A stretch of DNA of 58,043 nucleotides from an uncultured Pseudomonadota bacterium (GCA_902826635.1 CADEFQ010000018.1:1-58043), one strand, 5' to 3'; shown: positions 17,172 through 26,640, counted from the stretch's first letter. Numbers and translations: made by a program. Notes: a model not told the origin generated them from the letters alone.

Positions 17172-19631
17172 TCAGGCCGTCTTCTTTTTGGCGGGCGCCT
17201 TCTTCTTGGGCGCCTTGGGCGCTTTCGGGGCCTTTGGCGCCTCGGCCGGCGGTGCCTCGGCCTTCGCCGCCCCCGCCTTCTTGCCCTTGAACGCCCCGCG
17301 GCGGCCAAAGCGACCGCCCCGTTCGGGCGCGGCGGCGAGGAACGCGCGGCATTCCTCGAGCGTCAACGACTTCGGATCACGGTCCTTCGGAATCTTGGCG
17401 TTCTTCTTCTTGTCGGTGATGTACGGGCCGTAGCGGCCGTTCAACACCTGGATGTCGTCGACGCCGAAGTCCTGGATGATCCGGTTCGCATCCGCGATCT
17501 TCTTCGCGGCGATCACTTCGATCGCGCGCTCGAGCGTGATCGTGTACGGGTCGTCCTCGACCTTCAGCGACACGTACTTCGCGCCGTACTTCACGTAGGG
17601 GCCGAAGCGTCCGATGTTCGCCTGCACCGCTTCGCCTTCGGCCGTCACACCGAGGTTGCGCGGCAGCTTGAACAGCTCCATCGCTTCCTCGAAGTTGATC
17701 TTGTCCATCTTCTGCCCGGGGCGCAGGCCCGCGAAGCGCGGCTTCTCGACGTCGTCCTTGGTGCCGATCTGCACGAAGGGCCCGAAGCGCCCCATGCGCA
17801 CCGAGACGGGCTTGCCGCTCGCCGGGTCCTTGCCGAGTTCGCGCGCCTGCGCGACTTCGTCGCGCGACACGTTTTTCTCCGTGTGCTCGACGAGGTCGAT
17901 GAACGGCTTCCAGAATTTCGCGAGCGGCTGGGTCCAGTCCTCCTCGCCGCGCGAAACCGCGTCGAGCTCGTCTTCCATGGCCGCCGTGAAGCCGTATTCC
18001 ACGTAGCGATGGAAGTGCTTTGACAGGAAGCCGTTGACGATCTTGCCGATATCCGTCGGGATGAACCGGCGGCTGTCCATGTCGACGTACTCGCGATCCT
18101 TCAGCGTCGAGATGATCGAGGCATAGGTCGAAGGCCGGCCGATGCCGTGCTCTTCGAGCGCCTTGACGAGCGACGCCTCGGAGTAGCGCGGCGGCGGTTC
18201 GGTGAAATGCTGGGCGGGCTGGATGCCGACGAGCGCGACCGTGTCGCCTTCCTTCATCGGCGGCAGCACGCGGTCGGAATCGTCGTCGACCGAGTCGTCC
18301 TGGCCTTCCTGGTACACCGCGATGTAGCCCGGCTTCACGAGCGTCGAGCCGTTGGCGCGCAGCATGTGGCCGGCGCCGGCCGGCGCATCACCCGCCCCGG
18401 GCGCCATGTCGATCGCGACGGTATCGAACACGGCGTGGGCCATCTGGCAGGCGACCGCGCGCTTCCAGATGAGCGAGTAGAGCTTCCACTGGTCCGGGTC
18501 GATGCGGCCTTCGATCAGCTGCGGCGTGATCGCGGCCGAGGTCGGGCGCACCGCTTCGTGCGCTTCCTGCGCGTTGCGTGATTTCACCTTGTAGACGCGC
18601 ACTTCCTCGGCGACCGCTTCCTTGCCGTAGAGTTGCGCGATCACGCCGCGGATCTCGCCGACGGCCTCCTGCGCGATCGAGACCGAATCGGTACGCATGT
18701 AGGTGATGAGGCCGACGCTGCCCTCGCCGTAGTCGACGCCTTCGTAGAGCTGCTGCGCGAGGCGCATCGTGCGCTGCGCGGAGTAGCCGAGCTTGCGTGC
18801 CGCTTCCTGTTGCAGCGTCGAGGTCGTGAACGGCGGCGCCGGGTTGCGGCGGCGCTGCTTGCGGTCGATGTGCTTGACGGTCAGGCGGCCGGGGGTCGTG
18901 GCGCTCGCGCCGGCCGCGTCGAGCAAGGCCCGCTCGGCCGCGTGCGCCGTATCGGCGCTCGTGAAGCTGAACTGCTCGACCTTGTTGCCGGCGAAGCTGA
19001 CGAGCTTCAGCGGAAACTGCTGGCCGGTGTGCGCCCCTTCGGCGTCGATCGTCCAGTATTCCTGCGGAACAAAGCGCTGAATCTCCTCTTCGCGCTCGCA
19101 GATCATGCGCAGCGCGGGGCTCTGCACGCGCCCGGCGGACAGGCCGCGGCGCACTTTCTTCCACAGGAGCGGCGAGAGGTTGAAGCCGACGAGGTAGTCG
19201 AGCGCGCGCCGCGCCTGCTGCGCGTTGACGAGATCCATCGAGAGTTCGCGCGGCTGCTCGATCGCCTGGCGAATCGCGTTCTTCGTCACTTCATAGAAGG
19301 CGACGCGGTGCACGGCCTTGCCGTCGAGCGCGCCGCGATCGTCGAGCAGCTCGCGCAAGTGCCAGGAGATTGCCTCGCCTTCGCGATCGGGGTCGGTCGC
19401 GAGATAGAGCGAATCCGCTTTCTTCAGTGCGCGTGCGATCGCATCGACGTGCTTCTCGTTCTTCTCGAGCACGCGATACTGCATCGCGAATTTCTTGTCG
19501 GGATCGACCGCGCCTTCCTTCGGCACGAGATCGCGCACATGCCCGTAGGAGGCGAGCACCTCGAAGTCCTTGCCGAGGTACTTCTTGATGGTGCGCGCTT
19601 TCGCGGGCGATTCGACGATGACGAGATTCAA
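17172..19631 (-). CDS. topA: DNA topoisomerase I (type IA)
   Basis: The protein is 819 residues and relaxes negatively supercoiled DNA. The TOPRIM domain shows VIVESPAKA at the N-terminus (Glu7) and DPDREGE with Asp80, Asp82 and Glu84 for Mg2+. The active-site tyrosine is Tyr311 in GLITYMRTDS. The C-terminus has several short topoisomerase C-terminal repeats (FGPYV/YGPYI type) instead of Cys4 zinc fingers. It ends in a Lys/Ala/Pro-rich tail with repeated KAP units, probably a DNA-binding tail. The start is TTG 19631, chosen because the product then begins NLVIVESPAKA like its relatives and because TTGA overlaps the smg stop, indicating coupling. Confidence 0.94.
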   Translation of the reverse strand: MNLVIVESPAKARTIKKYLGKDFEVLASYGHVRDLVPKEGAVDPDKKFAMQYRVLEKNEKHVDAIARALKKADSLYLATDPDREGEAISWHLRELLDDRGALDGKAVHRVAFYEVTKNAIRQAIEQPRELSMDLVNAQQARRALDYLVGFNLSPLLWKKVRRGLSAGRVQSPALRMICEREEEIQRFVPQEYWTIDAEGAHTGQQFPLKLVSFAGNKVEQFSFTSADTAHAAERALLDAAGASATTPGRLTVKHIDRKQRRRNPAPPFTTSTLQQEAARKLGYSAQRTMRLAQQLYEGVDYGEGSVGLITYMRTDSVSIAQEAVGEIRGVIAQLYGKEAVAEEVRVYKVKSRNAQEAHEAVRPTSAAITPQLIEGRIDPDQWKLYSLIWKRAVACQMAHAVFDTVAIDMAPGAGDAPAGAGHMLRANGSTLVKPGYIAVYQEGQDDSVDDDSDRVLPPMKEGDTVALVGIQPAQHFTEPPPRYSEASLVKALEEHGIGRPSTYASIISTLKDREYVDMDSRRFIPTDIGKIVNGFLSKHFHRYVEYGFTAAMEDELDAVSRGEEDWTQPLAKFWKPFIDLVEHTEKNVSRDEVAQARELGKDPASGKPVSVRMGRFGPFVQIGTKDDVEKPRFAGLRPGQKMDKINFEEAMELFKLPRNLGVTAEGEAVQANIGRFGPYVKYGAKYVSLKVEDDPYTITLERAIEVIAAKKIADANRIIQDFGVDDIQVLNGRYGPYITDKKKNAKIPKDRDPKSLTLEECRAFLAAAPERGGRFGRRGAFKGKKAGAAKAEAPPAEAPKAPKAPKAPKKKAPAKKKTA

Positions 19632-20104
19632 TGGGGTGCGGAGCCGTCGCTGTCGAACACGAGGTCTTCCATGCGCGCGTACGCCTCGCCCTGCCCGGGT
19701 TGGCTGGACAGCACCATCAGGACGACCCACTTCAGCTGGTCGATCGACAGCTCGTCGACGTCGAGCGCGAGCAGGCGGTCGATCACGATCTCGCGCTGCG
19801 CGGGCGACAGGATGCCGGTGCGCTCGAGGGTCAGGAGGAAGCCGCGCGACTCGGTCGACATGCGGGAGAGTTCCCCCTCGGCGTAGACGCGGATCGCGCG
19901 CTTGCCGGGTTCGAAATCCGGGCGGTGGCGCTCGCCCGCGAGATCGGCGAGCCAGTCGAGTGCACGCTCCACGTTCGGCGCGGAGAAGCCCGCGCGCTCG
20001 AGGTCGTGCGCGAGCGTGTCGCGCTCGGGCACGTCGGGGGTGTCATCGAGCATGTAATGGTCGAAGACGTAGATGAGGATGTCGAGAACGCTGCCAGTGA
20101 TCAT
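19628..20104 (-). CDS. smg: Smg family protein (DUF494)
   Basis: The 158-residue protein matches the Smg/DUF494 family: the start MITGSVLDILIYVFDHYM, the central acidic segment, and the region with ESRGFLLTLERTGILSP are characteristic. The function is unknown; no catalytic motif or membrane segment is present. The ATG overlaps the dprA stop (ATGA), and its own TGA overlaps the TTG start of topA. Conservation of dprA-smg-topA order in many Gammaproteobacteria supports the call. Confidence 0.9.
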   Translation of the reverse strand: MITGSVLDILIYVFDHYMLDDTPDVPERDTLAHDLERAGFSAPNVERALDWLADLAGERHRPDFEPGKRAIRVYAEGELSRMSTESRGFLLTLERTGILSPAQREIVIDRLLALDVDELSIDQLKWVVLMVLSSQPGQGEAYARMEDLVFDSDGSAPH

Positions 20105-21201
20105 GTCTTGTGGATACGGCCGTAGCGACCGCCCGGGTAAGGGGCTATCTGTCCCTCGAGTTCGAGTATGAGGAGCATTGACGCCACCGAATCGGCCGGC
20201 AACCCGGTCCGCTCGACGATCGCATCGACGCCCGTGGGGTCAAAGCCGAGCGCATCTAACAGGATTTCGTATTCCTTGTCCAACCGCGGGGCGGCCTCGG
20301 CGAGTCTTTTTTCCTCGGTAAGTGATTGTCTTGTAAAGGGAATTTTAAGCTCTTCCAGGATGTCGGGCGCGCTTTCGACGAGCTTGGCGCCGCTCCGGAT
20401 CAGCTGGTGGCAGCCGCGGGCGAGGGGGTTGTGGATCGAGCCGGGAATCGCGAACACCTCACGACCCTGCTCGGCCGCGTGCCTCGCCGTGCTGAGCGAG
20501 CCGCTGCGGCGCGCTGCTTCGACCACGAGGACCCCGAGGGCAAGGCCGCTGATCACGCGATTGCGCTGCGGGAAGTTGGCCGGCAGCGGCGGCACCCGCG
20601 GCGGGAATTCCGAGACGAGCGCGCCGGTGGCGGCGATTTCGGCGGCGAGCGCTTCGTGCTCGCGCGGATACACGAGATCGAGCCCCGCGCCGCACACGGC
20701 GATCGTGCGGCCTCCGGCCTTCAGCGTGCCGCGATGCGCGGCGCCGTCGATGCCGAGCGCGAGGCCGCTCGTGATCGTGAGCCCACCGGCTGCGAGGTAA
20801 CGCGCGAATTCATGGGCATCCGAGCGACCGCCAGCGGTGGGGTTGCGGCTGCCCACGATGGCGAGCTGCGCCGAGGCGAGGAGCGCGACGTCGCCTCGCA
20901 CGAAGAGGAACGCCGGCGCGTGTCCGGTTTCAGAGAGCAGCGGCGGGTACTCGGGGTCGGGGCTCGCGATCACCCGCGTGCCCGAGGACTCGAGCCATTT
21001 GCGATCGCGTTCGACCTCGCCCTGATCGGGCGCGATCGCCCACGCGATGGCGGCGGCTCCCCAACCGCATTGGCGCAGCTGCGATTCGGGCAGGCGCGGC
21101 ACTCGATCGAGCTCGCCGGCCGCAACGAGCGCGGCCGCGAGCTGCGCGGCGGTGAGCCCGGGGCAGCGCGCGAGCGTGAGTGCACTGGCATCAACGACCA
21201 T
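20101..21201 (-). CDS. dprA: DNA-processing protein DprA (Smf)
   Basis: The 366-residue protein binds single-stranded DNA and loads RecA during natural transformation. The Rossmann-like DprA core is complete: AIVGSRNPTAGGR, TITSGLALGIDGAAHRGTL, AVCGAGLDLVYPREH, FPQRNRVISGLA and SGSLSTARHAAEQGREVFAIPG. An N-terminal helical region (about 1-65) and a C-terminal winged-helix domain of the DprA type (about 300-360) flank it. It is the first gene of the coupled dprA-smg-topA set. In many relatives a LysM gene lies directly upstream; here maiA is inserted between them on the other strand. Confidence 0.95.
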   Translation of the reverse strand: MVVDASALTLARCPGLTAAQLAAALVAAGELDRVPRLPESQLRQCGWGAAAIAWAIAPDQGEVERDRKWLESSGTRVIASPDPEYPPLLSETGHAPAFLFVRGDVALLASAQLAIVGSRNPTAGGRSDAHEFARYLAAGGLTITSGLALGIDGAAHRGTLKAGGRTIAVCGAGLDLVYPREHEALAAEIAATGALVSEFPPRVPPLPANFPQRNRVISGLALGVLVVEAARRSGSLSTARHAAEQGREVFAIPGSIHNPLARGCHQLIRSGAKLVESAPDILEELKIPFTRQSLTEEKRLAEAAPRLDKEYEILLDALGFDPTGVDAIVERTGLPADSVASMLLILELEGQIAPYPGGRYGRIHKT

Positions 21202-21270
21202 CGGTGGAGAATACTGCGGCTGAGCGGGCGCGGACTCGCGCGTTTCGAGGCCAAGCAGGGCGAATCACCG

Positions 21271-21912
21271 ATGTTGTTACACAGCTATTGGCGCAGCAGC
21301 GCCGCGTTTCGCGCGCGCATCGCGCTCAACCTGAAAGGGATCGCCTACGGGCAGGCGGCGCATCACCTGCTGCGCGGCGAGCAGCGCAGCGCGGCCTATC
21401 TCGCGCTGAATCCACAGGGATTCGTGCCCGCGCTCGAAACGGCGGGTGAGGTGATCGGGCAGTCGATCGCGTTGATCGAATATCTCGACGAGACCCATCC
21501 CGAGCCGCCGCTGTTGCCGCGCGACCCCCTGGCGCGTGCGCAGGTGCGCTCGATGGCGCTGGGCATCGCCTGCGACATCCATCCCCTTGGGAACCGGCGC
21601 GTCGTGGTGTACCTGCGTGAGCAGCTCGGGCAGACCGAAGCGGCGGTCAACGCCTGGACGCGGCACTGGATCGAAACGGGCTTCGCGGCGCTCGAGACCG
21701 CCGTGCGCCGCCATTCGGCCGATGGCCGGCACTGTTACGGCGCGAGCGTGACGCTCGCCGACGTATGCCTCGTGCCGCAGATGTACAACGCGCGGCGCCT
21801 CGAATGCGACTTGTCCGGCGTGCCGATGCTCGTGGCGATCGATGCGGCGCTCAAGGATGCGCCGGCCTTTGCGGCCGCGGCGCCGGAGAGGCAGCCCGAC
21901 GCCGGCACGTGA
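21271..21912 (+). CDS. maiA: Maleylacetoacetate isomerase (zeta-class glutathione S-transferase)
   Basis: The 213-residue protein has the GST fold with the zeta-class N-terminal signature YWRSSAAFRARIALNLKG (residues 6 onward). The classical SSCS is SSAA here, a variant common in bacterial members, so Ser rather than Cys would activate glutathione. The family isomerises maleylacetoacetate to fumarylacetoacetate in tyrosine degradation. The partner genes hmgA and fahA are not in the window, so another GST role is possible. ATG 21271 gives the conserved N-terminus; the open frame upstream is a shadow of dprA. The gene sits between dprA and the LysM gene on the opposite strand. Confidence 0.82.
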   Translation: MLLHSYWRSSAAFRARIALNLKGIAYGQAAHHLLRGEQRSAAYLALNPQGFVPALETAGEVIGQSIALIEYLDETHPEPPLLPRDPLARAQVRSMALGIACDIHPLGNRRVVVYLREQLGQTEAAVNAWTRHWIETGFAALETAVRRHSADGRHCYGASVTLADVCLVPQMYNARRLECDLSGVPMLVAIDAALKDAPAFAAAAPERQPDAGT

Positions 21913-21923
21913 GGGTGCCGGCG
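21900..21923. terminator. Bidirectional hairpin between maiA and the LysM gene
   Basis: A 9-bp perfect stem CGCCGGCAC / GTGCCGGCG encloses a 6-base loop with the maiA stop codon. It lies at a convergent junction and would serve both strands. No T-run follows, so its strength is uncertain. Confidence 0.5.
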
Positions 21924-21933
21924 CCGGGTGCGA

Positions 21934-23166
21934 TCAGGGAGTGCGGACGGTGTCGGCGACGCGGATGGCGTGCGATGCGCCCACCACGATCGCGTAGCTC
22001 ATGCGCTCGTAGCTCTTGAAGACGAGCGCCGTGCCGGCCCGTTCGTCGGGCAGCTTCACCTTCGAATCGAAGGCGCTGCCCGTCGAGAAGATGCTGCTGC
22101 TCTTGCTGCGACCCTTGTCACGCACGGTGAGCCCCGCCTGATCGACGGCGAGGATGTGGCCCGGCGCGAGGCCGTGGCGCGTACCGCGATTCACCGCGAT
22201 GATCTGGTAGGTGCCGATGAGCGTGGTGTCGTCGACCACCGAGATGATCGAACCGTTGATCGGTGCGGTTGGAATGCGCACTTCGAAGTTGAGCGGCGCG
22301 TCCGCGTCGTTCGAGACGAGGATGTCGCCTTCGAGCGTTTCGCGTGTCGTGTCGATCAGCTTCGCGGTGAGTGGCTCGCCCGGGCGCGTGACGCGCGCAG
22401 TTGCCGCGTAGACGCCTTCGTACCCAAGCACGTCGCCGGTGTCCGGATCGCGCAGCTTCTGACCGGGGTGCACGACGGCAAAGCGCGCGTCGATCGGCGC
22501 GTCGAAGTTGCGTACGTAGATCTCCTCGCCGGTGCCGCCGATCATGTGTTCGTCGCGGAACGCGAGCACATGCGGCGCCTTCTTCAACTGTTCGGCCGAC
22601 AGCAGCGACGGGCGCGACAGGAAGCCCGCGATGGCCGCGTACGGGATCGTCGCGATCGGGCCGTCGGCCGGCGTGCTGCGCAGGCGCGGGTTCAGGCGCG
22701 CGGCGCCGCCCTGCTCGAGGATGACGCGCGGGGAGCCATCGGCGCCGTAGGCCAGGGCGAGCACGTCGCCGGGGTAGATCAGGTGCGGGTTCTCGACCTG
22801 CGGGTTCACGTACCAGATCTCGGGCCACAGCCACGGATCCCGCAGGAACAGGTTCGAGATGTCCCACAGCGTGTCACCGCGCTTGACGGTGTAGCGGCTG
22901 GGGGCGTCGGCGCGCACCGCATCGGCGGTGACCGCAGGCGCTGCGGCCGCTGCGGGAGCATCGCTCGTGACGGTGGCGGCTTCGGTCGCGGTGAGGTCCT
23001 GGCCTGCTGCGTCGTCCGCAGGGCCTTCCGCCACGTATTCCTGTTGCGGCGCTTCGGCCCGCGTAGCCTTTTCAGGCGACGAGCAGGCGGCAGCCAGCGC
23101 AGCACAGGCGAACACGGCCACGCGCGACCAGGCAGCCGCGGGGCTAACTGACTGATTCGAAAACAT
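21934..23166 (-). CDS. LysM-domain secreted or lipid-anchored envelope protein
   Basis: The 410-residue protein begins with a signal sequence ending LAAACSS. The Cys could be lipidated, although the lipobox is weak because Leu is absent at -3. An Ala/Thr-rich linker follows, then one LysM domain (about 91-140: YTVKRGDTLWDISNLFL...IYPGDVL) that binds peptidoglycan. The C-terminal 250 residues are beta-rich and unassigned. Related LysM proteins usually lie directly upstream of dprA and divergent from def, as def is here. It is probably periplasmic and involved in the cell wall. The ATG at 23166 is preceded by an AGGAG-like sequence (complement of 23170-23180), supporting the start. Confidence 0.85.
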   Translation of the reverse strand: MFSNQSVSPAAAWSRVAVFACAALAAACSSPEKATRAEAPQQEYVAEGPADDAAGQDLTATEAATVTSDAPAAAAAPAVTADAVRADAPSRYTVKRGDTLWDISNLFLRDPWLWPEIWYVNPQVENPHLIYPGDVLALAYGADGSPRVILEQGGAARLNPRLRSTPADGPIATIPYAAIAGFLSRPSLLSAEQLKKAPHVLAFRDEHMIGGTGEEIYVRNFDAPIDARFAVVHPGQKLRDPDTGDVLGYEGVYAATARVTRPGEPLTAKLIDTTRETLEGDILVSNDADAPLNFEVRIPTAPINGSIISVVDDTTLIGTYQIIAVNRGTRHGLAPGHILAVDQAGLTVRDKGRSKSSSIFSTGSAFDSKVKLPDERAGTALVFKSYERMSYAIVVGASHAIRVADTVRTP

Positions 23167-23205
23167 CCCTCACTCCTCTATACCGGGTGGGGCAAGCGAC
23201 CCCGC

Positions 23206-23214
23206 TGTTATAAT
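23206..23214 (+). promoter_or_regulatory. Extended -10 promoter of the def operon
   Basis: TGTTATAAT contains a perfect TATAAT hexamer (23209-23214) preceded by TG, an extended -10 element that can work without a strong -35. It lies in the 149-base gap between the divergent LysM gene and def, about 100 bases before the def ATG. It probably drives def-fmt-rsmB and the genes coupled to them. Confidence 0.6.
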
Positions 23215-23315
23215 CGGTACGGGAACCGGCGCACACGGCTTCATTTCAACTTTGTGCGCTGGTTCAAATAAATCCCAACTGGCTGAGTACATTAGCAGCA
23301 TTGTCGAAGGTTTCC

Positions 23316-23861
23316 ATGTCCCTCCTCACGATCCTCGAATACCCCGATCCACGCCTGCGGACCCGCGCTGAACCGGTGACCCGGTTCGATGCCGCCCTCG
23401 GCCGCCAGATCGACGACATGTTCGAGACCATGTACGCGGCCCCCGGCATCGGTCTTGCGGCCACCCAGGTCGACTATCACCGGCGCTTGATCGTGATCGA
23501 CGTGTCCGAGGAAAAGAACGAGCGCCACGTGTTCGTGAATCCCGTGATCCTCGAGCAGAGTGGCGAGGCCGTGACCGAAGAGGGTTGCCTCTCCGTGCCC
23601 GGCATCTTCGATGAAGTGCAGCGCGCCTCGCGCGTGCGGGTGCGCGCGCAGGATCGCCACGGCATCGAGTTCGAGCAGGAACTCGACGGGCTGCTCGCGG
23701 TGTGCCTGCAGCACGAGATGGACCACCTCGAGGGCAAGCTGTTCGTCGACTACCTGTCCGATCTGAAGCGCGAGCGCATCCGCAAGAAGCTCGACAAGGA
23801 TCGCAAGGCGCGCGCCACGCCGACGGCCGCGCCGCTGCCGGCGCGCGTGCCGGCACTTTAG
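23316..23861 (+). CDS. def: Peptide deformylase
   Basis: The 181-residue metalloenzyme removes the formyl group from nascent proteins. The three motifs are GIGLAATQ (44-51), EGCLS with metal-binding Cys91 (89-93) and QHEMDH with His133, Glu134 and His137 (132-137). The C-terminal tail is basic and Ala/Pro-rich. ATG 23316 was chosen over the in-frame TTG 15 bases upstream because AAGG (23306-23309) lies at good Shine-Dalgarno spacing and because [15 protein letters not shown] matches the family N-terminus. It is followed by fmt after 18 bases, the conserved order of the formylation-cycle operon. Confidence 0.96.
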   Translation: MSLLTILEYPDPRLRTRAEPVTRFDAALGRQIDDMFETMYAAPGIGLAATQVDYHRRLIVIDVSEEKNERHVFVNPVILEQSGEAVTEEGCLSVPGIFDEVQRASRVRVRAQDRHGIEFEQELDGLLAVCLQHEMDHLEGKLFVDYLSDLKRERIRKKLDKDRKARATPTAAPLPARVPAL

Positions 23862-23879
23862 ATCGCGGGGCCCCTGACC

Positions 23880-24812
23880 ATGCGCGTCGCGTTCGCCGGA
23901 ACGCCCGGGTTCGCGCTGCCGCCGCTGCGCGCGCTCGCCTCCCGCCACACGATCGTGGGCGTGCTGACGCAGCCCGACCGGCCGGCCGGCCGCGGTCGCG
24001 CGCTCACGGCGAGTCCCGTGAAGCTAGAGGCCCTCGCGCGAGGCTGGCCGATCGCGCAACCGGCGTCCCTCAAAGCCGAGGCCGATCGCGCCGCGCTTGC
24101 GGCGTGGCATCCGGACGTGCTGATCGTCGTCGCCTATGGGCTCATCCTTCCGCAAGCCGCGCTCGACCTGCCGCGCCACGGTTGCGTCAACGTGCACGCC
24201 TCGCTGCTGCCGCGCTGGCGCGGCGCGGCGCCGATCCAGCGCGCGATCCTCGCGGGCGACGCGGACAGCGGAGTCGCGATCATGCGCATGGAAGCCGGAC
24301 TCGACACGGGACCGGTGTACGCGACGCGACGCGTGGCGATCGGAACGCGGATGACGGCCGGCGAACTGCATGACCGGCTCGCCGATGAAGGCGCCGCCGC
24401 GCTACTCGGCGTGCTGGCCGAAATCGAGGCGGGGACTGCGCGGGCCGTCGCGCAGCCGACCGATGGGGTCACCTATGCGGCCAAGATCGACAAGGCCGAG
24501 GCGCGCATCGACTGGCGCGGTGGCGCTGCCGACATCGACCGGCAGGTGCGGGCGTTCGATCCGTGGCCGATCGCGGAAACGCGTCTCGCGGGCGAGCAGT
24601 TGCGCGTGCTGCGCGCGCACGCCGGGGACACCGCCGATGCACGCGCGCACGGCACACCGGGCACGGTGCTCGGCCTCGAGGGGTCGGGCCTGCGCGTCGC
24701 TTGCGGCAGCGGCGTGTTGACGCTCGAAACCCTGCAGCGCCCCGGCAGGCGGCCGGTGTCGGCGTTCGATTTCGCGCTTGCCGTCCCGCTCGAGGGTGTG
24801 GTGCTCGGATGA
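23880..24812 (+). CDS. fmt: Methionyl-tRNA formyltransferase
   Basis: The 310-residue enzyme formylates initiator Met-tRNA using 10-formyltetrahydrofolate. The catalytic domain shows FAGTPGFA at the N-terminus and VNVHASLLPRWRGAAP (Asn104, His106 and the SLLP loop at 108-111). Asp142 in GLDTGP completes the catalytic trio. The C-terminal domain (about 205-310) would hold the tRNA. The TGA overlaps the ATG of rsmB (ATGA), so the two are translationally coupled. Confidence 0.96.
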   Translation: MRVAFAGTPGFALPPLRALASRHTIVGVLTQPDRPAGRGRALTASPVKLEALARGWPIAQPASLKAEADRAALAAWHPDVLIVVAYGLILPQAALDLPRHGCVNVHASLLPRWRGAAPIQRAILAGDADSGVAIMRMEAGLDTGPVYATRRVAIGTRMTAGELHDRLADEGAAALLGVLAEIEAGTARAVAQPTDGVTYAAKIDKAEARIDWRGGAADIDRQVRAFDPWPIAETRLAGEQLRVLRAHAGDTADARAHGTPGTVLGLEGSGLRVACGSGVLTLETLQRPGRRPVSAFDFALAVPLEGVVLG

Positions 24813-26071
24813 AAGAGGGGACGGCCGCGCTCGTCACCGCCACGCGCGCCGTCATGCGCGTCGCGCACGATCACCACTCGGCCGACGATGCGCCGCAAGC
24901 CGGCGCCGCCGCGCGCGCGATCGCACTCGGCACGCTGCGCTGGTACCTGCGCCTCGCGCCCGCGATCGGGCAGCTGCTGACCCGCCCCGCCGCGGGCATG
25001 GCCCCCGCGGTGCACGCGCTGCTCGTGACCGCGGCGCACCAGGTCGTCTATTCGCGCAACGCGCCCGAGGGCGTCGTCGATGCGGCCGTCGATGCGACGC
25101 GCGCTCTCGACGCGCCGCGCGCGAGCGGCTTCGTGAACGCGGTCCTGCGTCGTTTCGTGCGCGAACACGGGGCGCTGTTCGCGAAGCTCGATGCCGACCC
25201 TGCGGTGCGCCACGCGCATCCCCGCTGGCTCGTCGATGCGCTTCGCAAGGAAGCGCCGGGGCGACTGGAGGACATCCTCGCAGGCGGCAATGAGCGCGCG
25301 CCGATGACACTGCGCGTGGATCTGTCGCGCACGAGCGTCGCTGCGGCGCAGGCGGCGTGTGCGGCGCGCGGCATCGCGTCGCGGCCGCTGGCGGGGTTCG
25401 ATGCGGCGCTCGTGCTCGACTCGCCTGCCGCGGCCCTCGACCTGCCGGGGTTCGCCGAAGGGCTCCTCTCGGTGCAGGACGCCGGCGCGCAGCGCGCGGC
25501 GGCGCTGCTCGCACCGCGGGGAGGCATGCGGGTGCTCGATGCCTGCGCGGCGCCGGGCGGCAAGACCGGACATCTTCTCGAAATCGCAGGCGGCGACATC
25601 GATCTCCTCGCCGTCGACAGCGACGCCGATCGCCTCGAACGCGTGGCGGGGAACCTCGACCGGTTGCAGCGGCGCGCGCGACTCGCCTGCCTCGACCTGC
25701 GCGACGCCGGCGCACTCGCGGGCGAGGCGCCGTTCGACCGGATCCTGATCGACGCGCCGTGCTCGGCGACCGGCGTGATCCGCCGCCACCCGGACATCAA
25801 GCTGCTGCGCCGGCCGGCGGACATCCCCGCGTTCGCCCGGGTGCAAGGCGCCATCCTCGCGACCTGTTTCGCGCACCTCGCGCCCGGCGGGCGTCTGCTG
25901 TATGCCACCTGTTCGGTGCTCGCCGCGGAGAACGGCCGCGTCGTCGAGCGCTTCCTCGCGTCGACCCCGACAGCCCGGCTCGACGGCCCGCCCGAACAGT
26001 GGTGGCCCGGCGTCGGGGCACCCACCGACGGCTTCCATTATGCTTCCCTGACCAAGGCACCCGGCACGTGA
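24809..26071 (+). CDS. rsmB: 16S rRNA (cytosine(967)-C5)-methyltransferase
   Basis: The 420-residue protein has an N-terminal NusB-like RNA-binding domain and a C-terminal SAM-dependent m5C methylase. The motifs are ACAAPGGKT (SAM binding), DAPCSATGV with one catalytic Cys and YATCSV with the second Cys, the two-cysteine arrangement of RNA m5C methyltransferases. It modifies C967 of 16S rRNA. The start ATG 24809 overlaps the fmt stop; the open frame continues upstream only as a shadow of fmt. It ends in TGATG shared with the next gene. Confidence 0.95.
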   Translation: MKEGTAALVTATRAVMRVAHDHHSADDAPQAGAAARAIALGTLRWYLRLAPAIGQLLTRPAAGMAPAVHALLVTAAHQVVYSRNAPEGVVDAAVDATRALDAPRASGFVNAVLRRFVREHGALFAKLDADPAVRHAHPRWLVDALRKEAPGRLEDILAGGNERAPMTLRVDLSRTSVAAAQAACAARGIASRPLAGFDAALVLDSPAAALDLPGFAEGLLSVQDAGAQRAAALLAPRGGMRVLDACAAPGGKTGHLLEIAGGDIDLLAVDSDADRLERVAGNLDRLQRRARLACLDLRDAGALAGEAPFDRILIDAPCSATGVIRRHPDIKLLRRPADIPAFARVQGAILATCFAHLAPGGRLLYATCSVLAAENGRVVERFLASTPTARLDGPPEQWWPGVGAPTDGFHYASLTKAPGT

Positions 26072-26640
26072 TGCGCGCAATTTCCATCCCGTCGATCCTC
26101 CTCGCCTGCTTGTTCGCGGCGACGGGGGCGCTGGCGAACGCCCTCGACGGCGTGCTCGAAGTGCGTTCGGCCTACGTGAACGTCGATCACGGCGTGTTCA
26201 AGTTGCACACGCGCGTCCAGTACCCGGAAAACGAGGACATCCGCGCGGCGCTCACGGACGGTGTCACGCTGATGTTCGACGTCGAAGCGGTCGTGGCGCG
26301 CGAACGCAACTACTGGTTCGACGCCCAGGTCGTCGCGGTGACACTGCGCCGCGAGCTGTCCTATCACGCGGTCAGCAATCGCTACCTCGTGCGGGACGGC
26401 GGCGGTGGCGGCAGGCAGGACAGCTACGCGACGCTGCACGAGGCGCTCGATGCGATCGGCACCGTCGACGACTGGCCGGTGCTCGTCGAGCCGCAGATCT
26501 CGCCCGACGCGCGCTATCGGGTGAGCGTTCGCGCGAGCGTGCGACGCGGCCGACTGCCCGACACGCTGCGCGTGCTGATGTTCTGGACGGACAGCTGGCA
26601 TCGCGCGAGCGAGTGGTACTCGTGGTCCCTGCCGGTCTGA
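26071..26640 (+). CDS. DUF4390 family exported protein
   Basis: The 189-residue protein begins with a signal peptide (ILLACLFAATGALANA, cleavage near residue 23) and then a beta-rich domain with VRSAYVNVDHGVFKLHTRVQY and a C-terminal LRVLMFWTDSWHRASEWYSW, which match the DUF4390 family. The function is unknown. It is probably periplasmic. Its ATG overlaps the rsmB stop by one base, and its last 28 bases overlap the sensor-kinase start. Members commonly lie between rsmB and an NtrY-like kinase, so it may act with that kinase, for example as a periplasmic sensing partner; this is inference. Confidence 0.82.
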   Translation: MRAISIPSILLACLFAATGALANALDGVLEVRSAYVNVDHGVFKLHTRVQYPENEDIRAALTDGVTLMFDVEAVVARERNYWFDAQVVAVTLRRELSYHAVSNRYLVRDGGGGGRQDSYATLHEALDAIGTVDDWPVLVEPQISPDARYRVSVRASVRRGRLPDTLRVLMFWTDSWHRASEWYSWSLPV

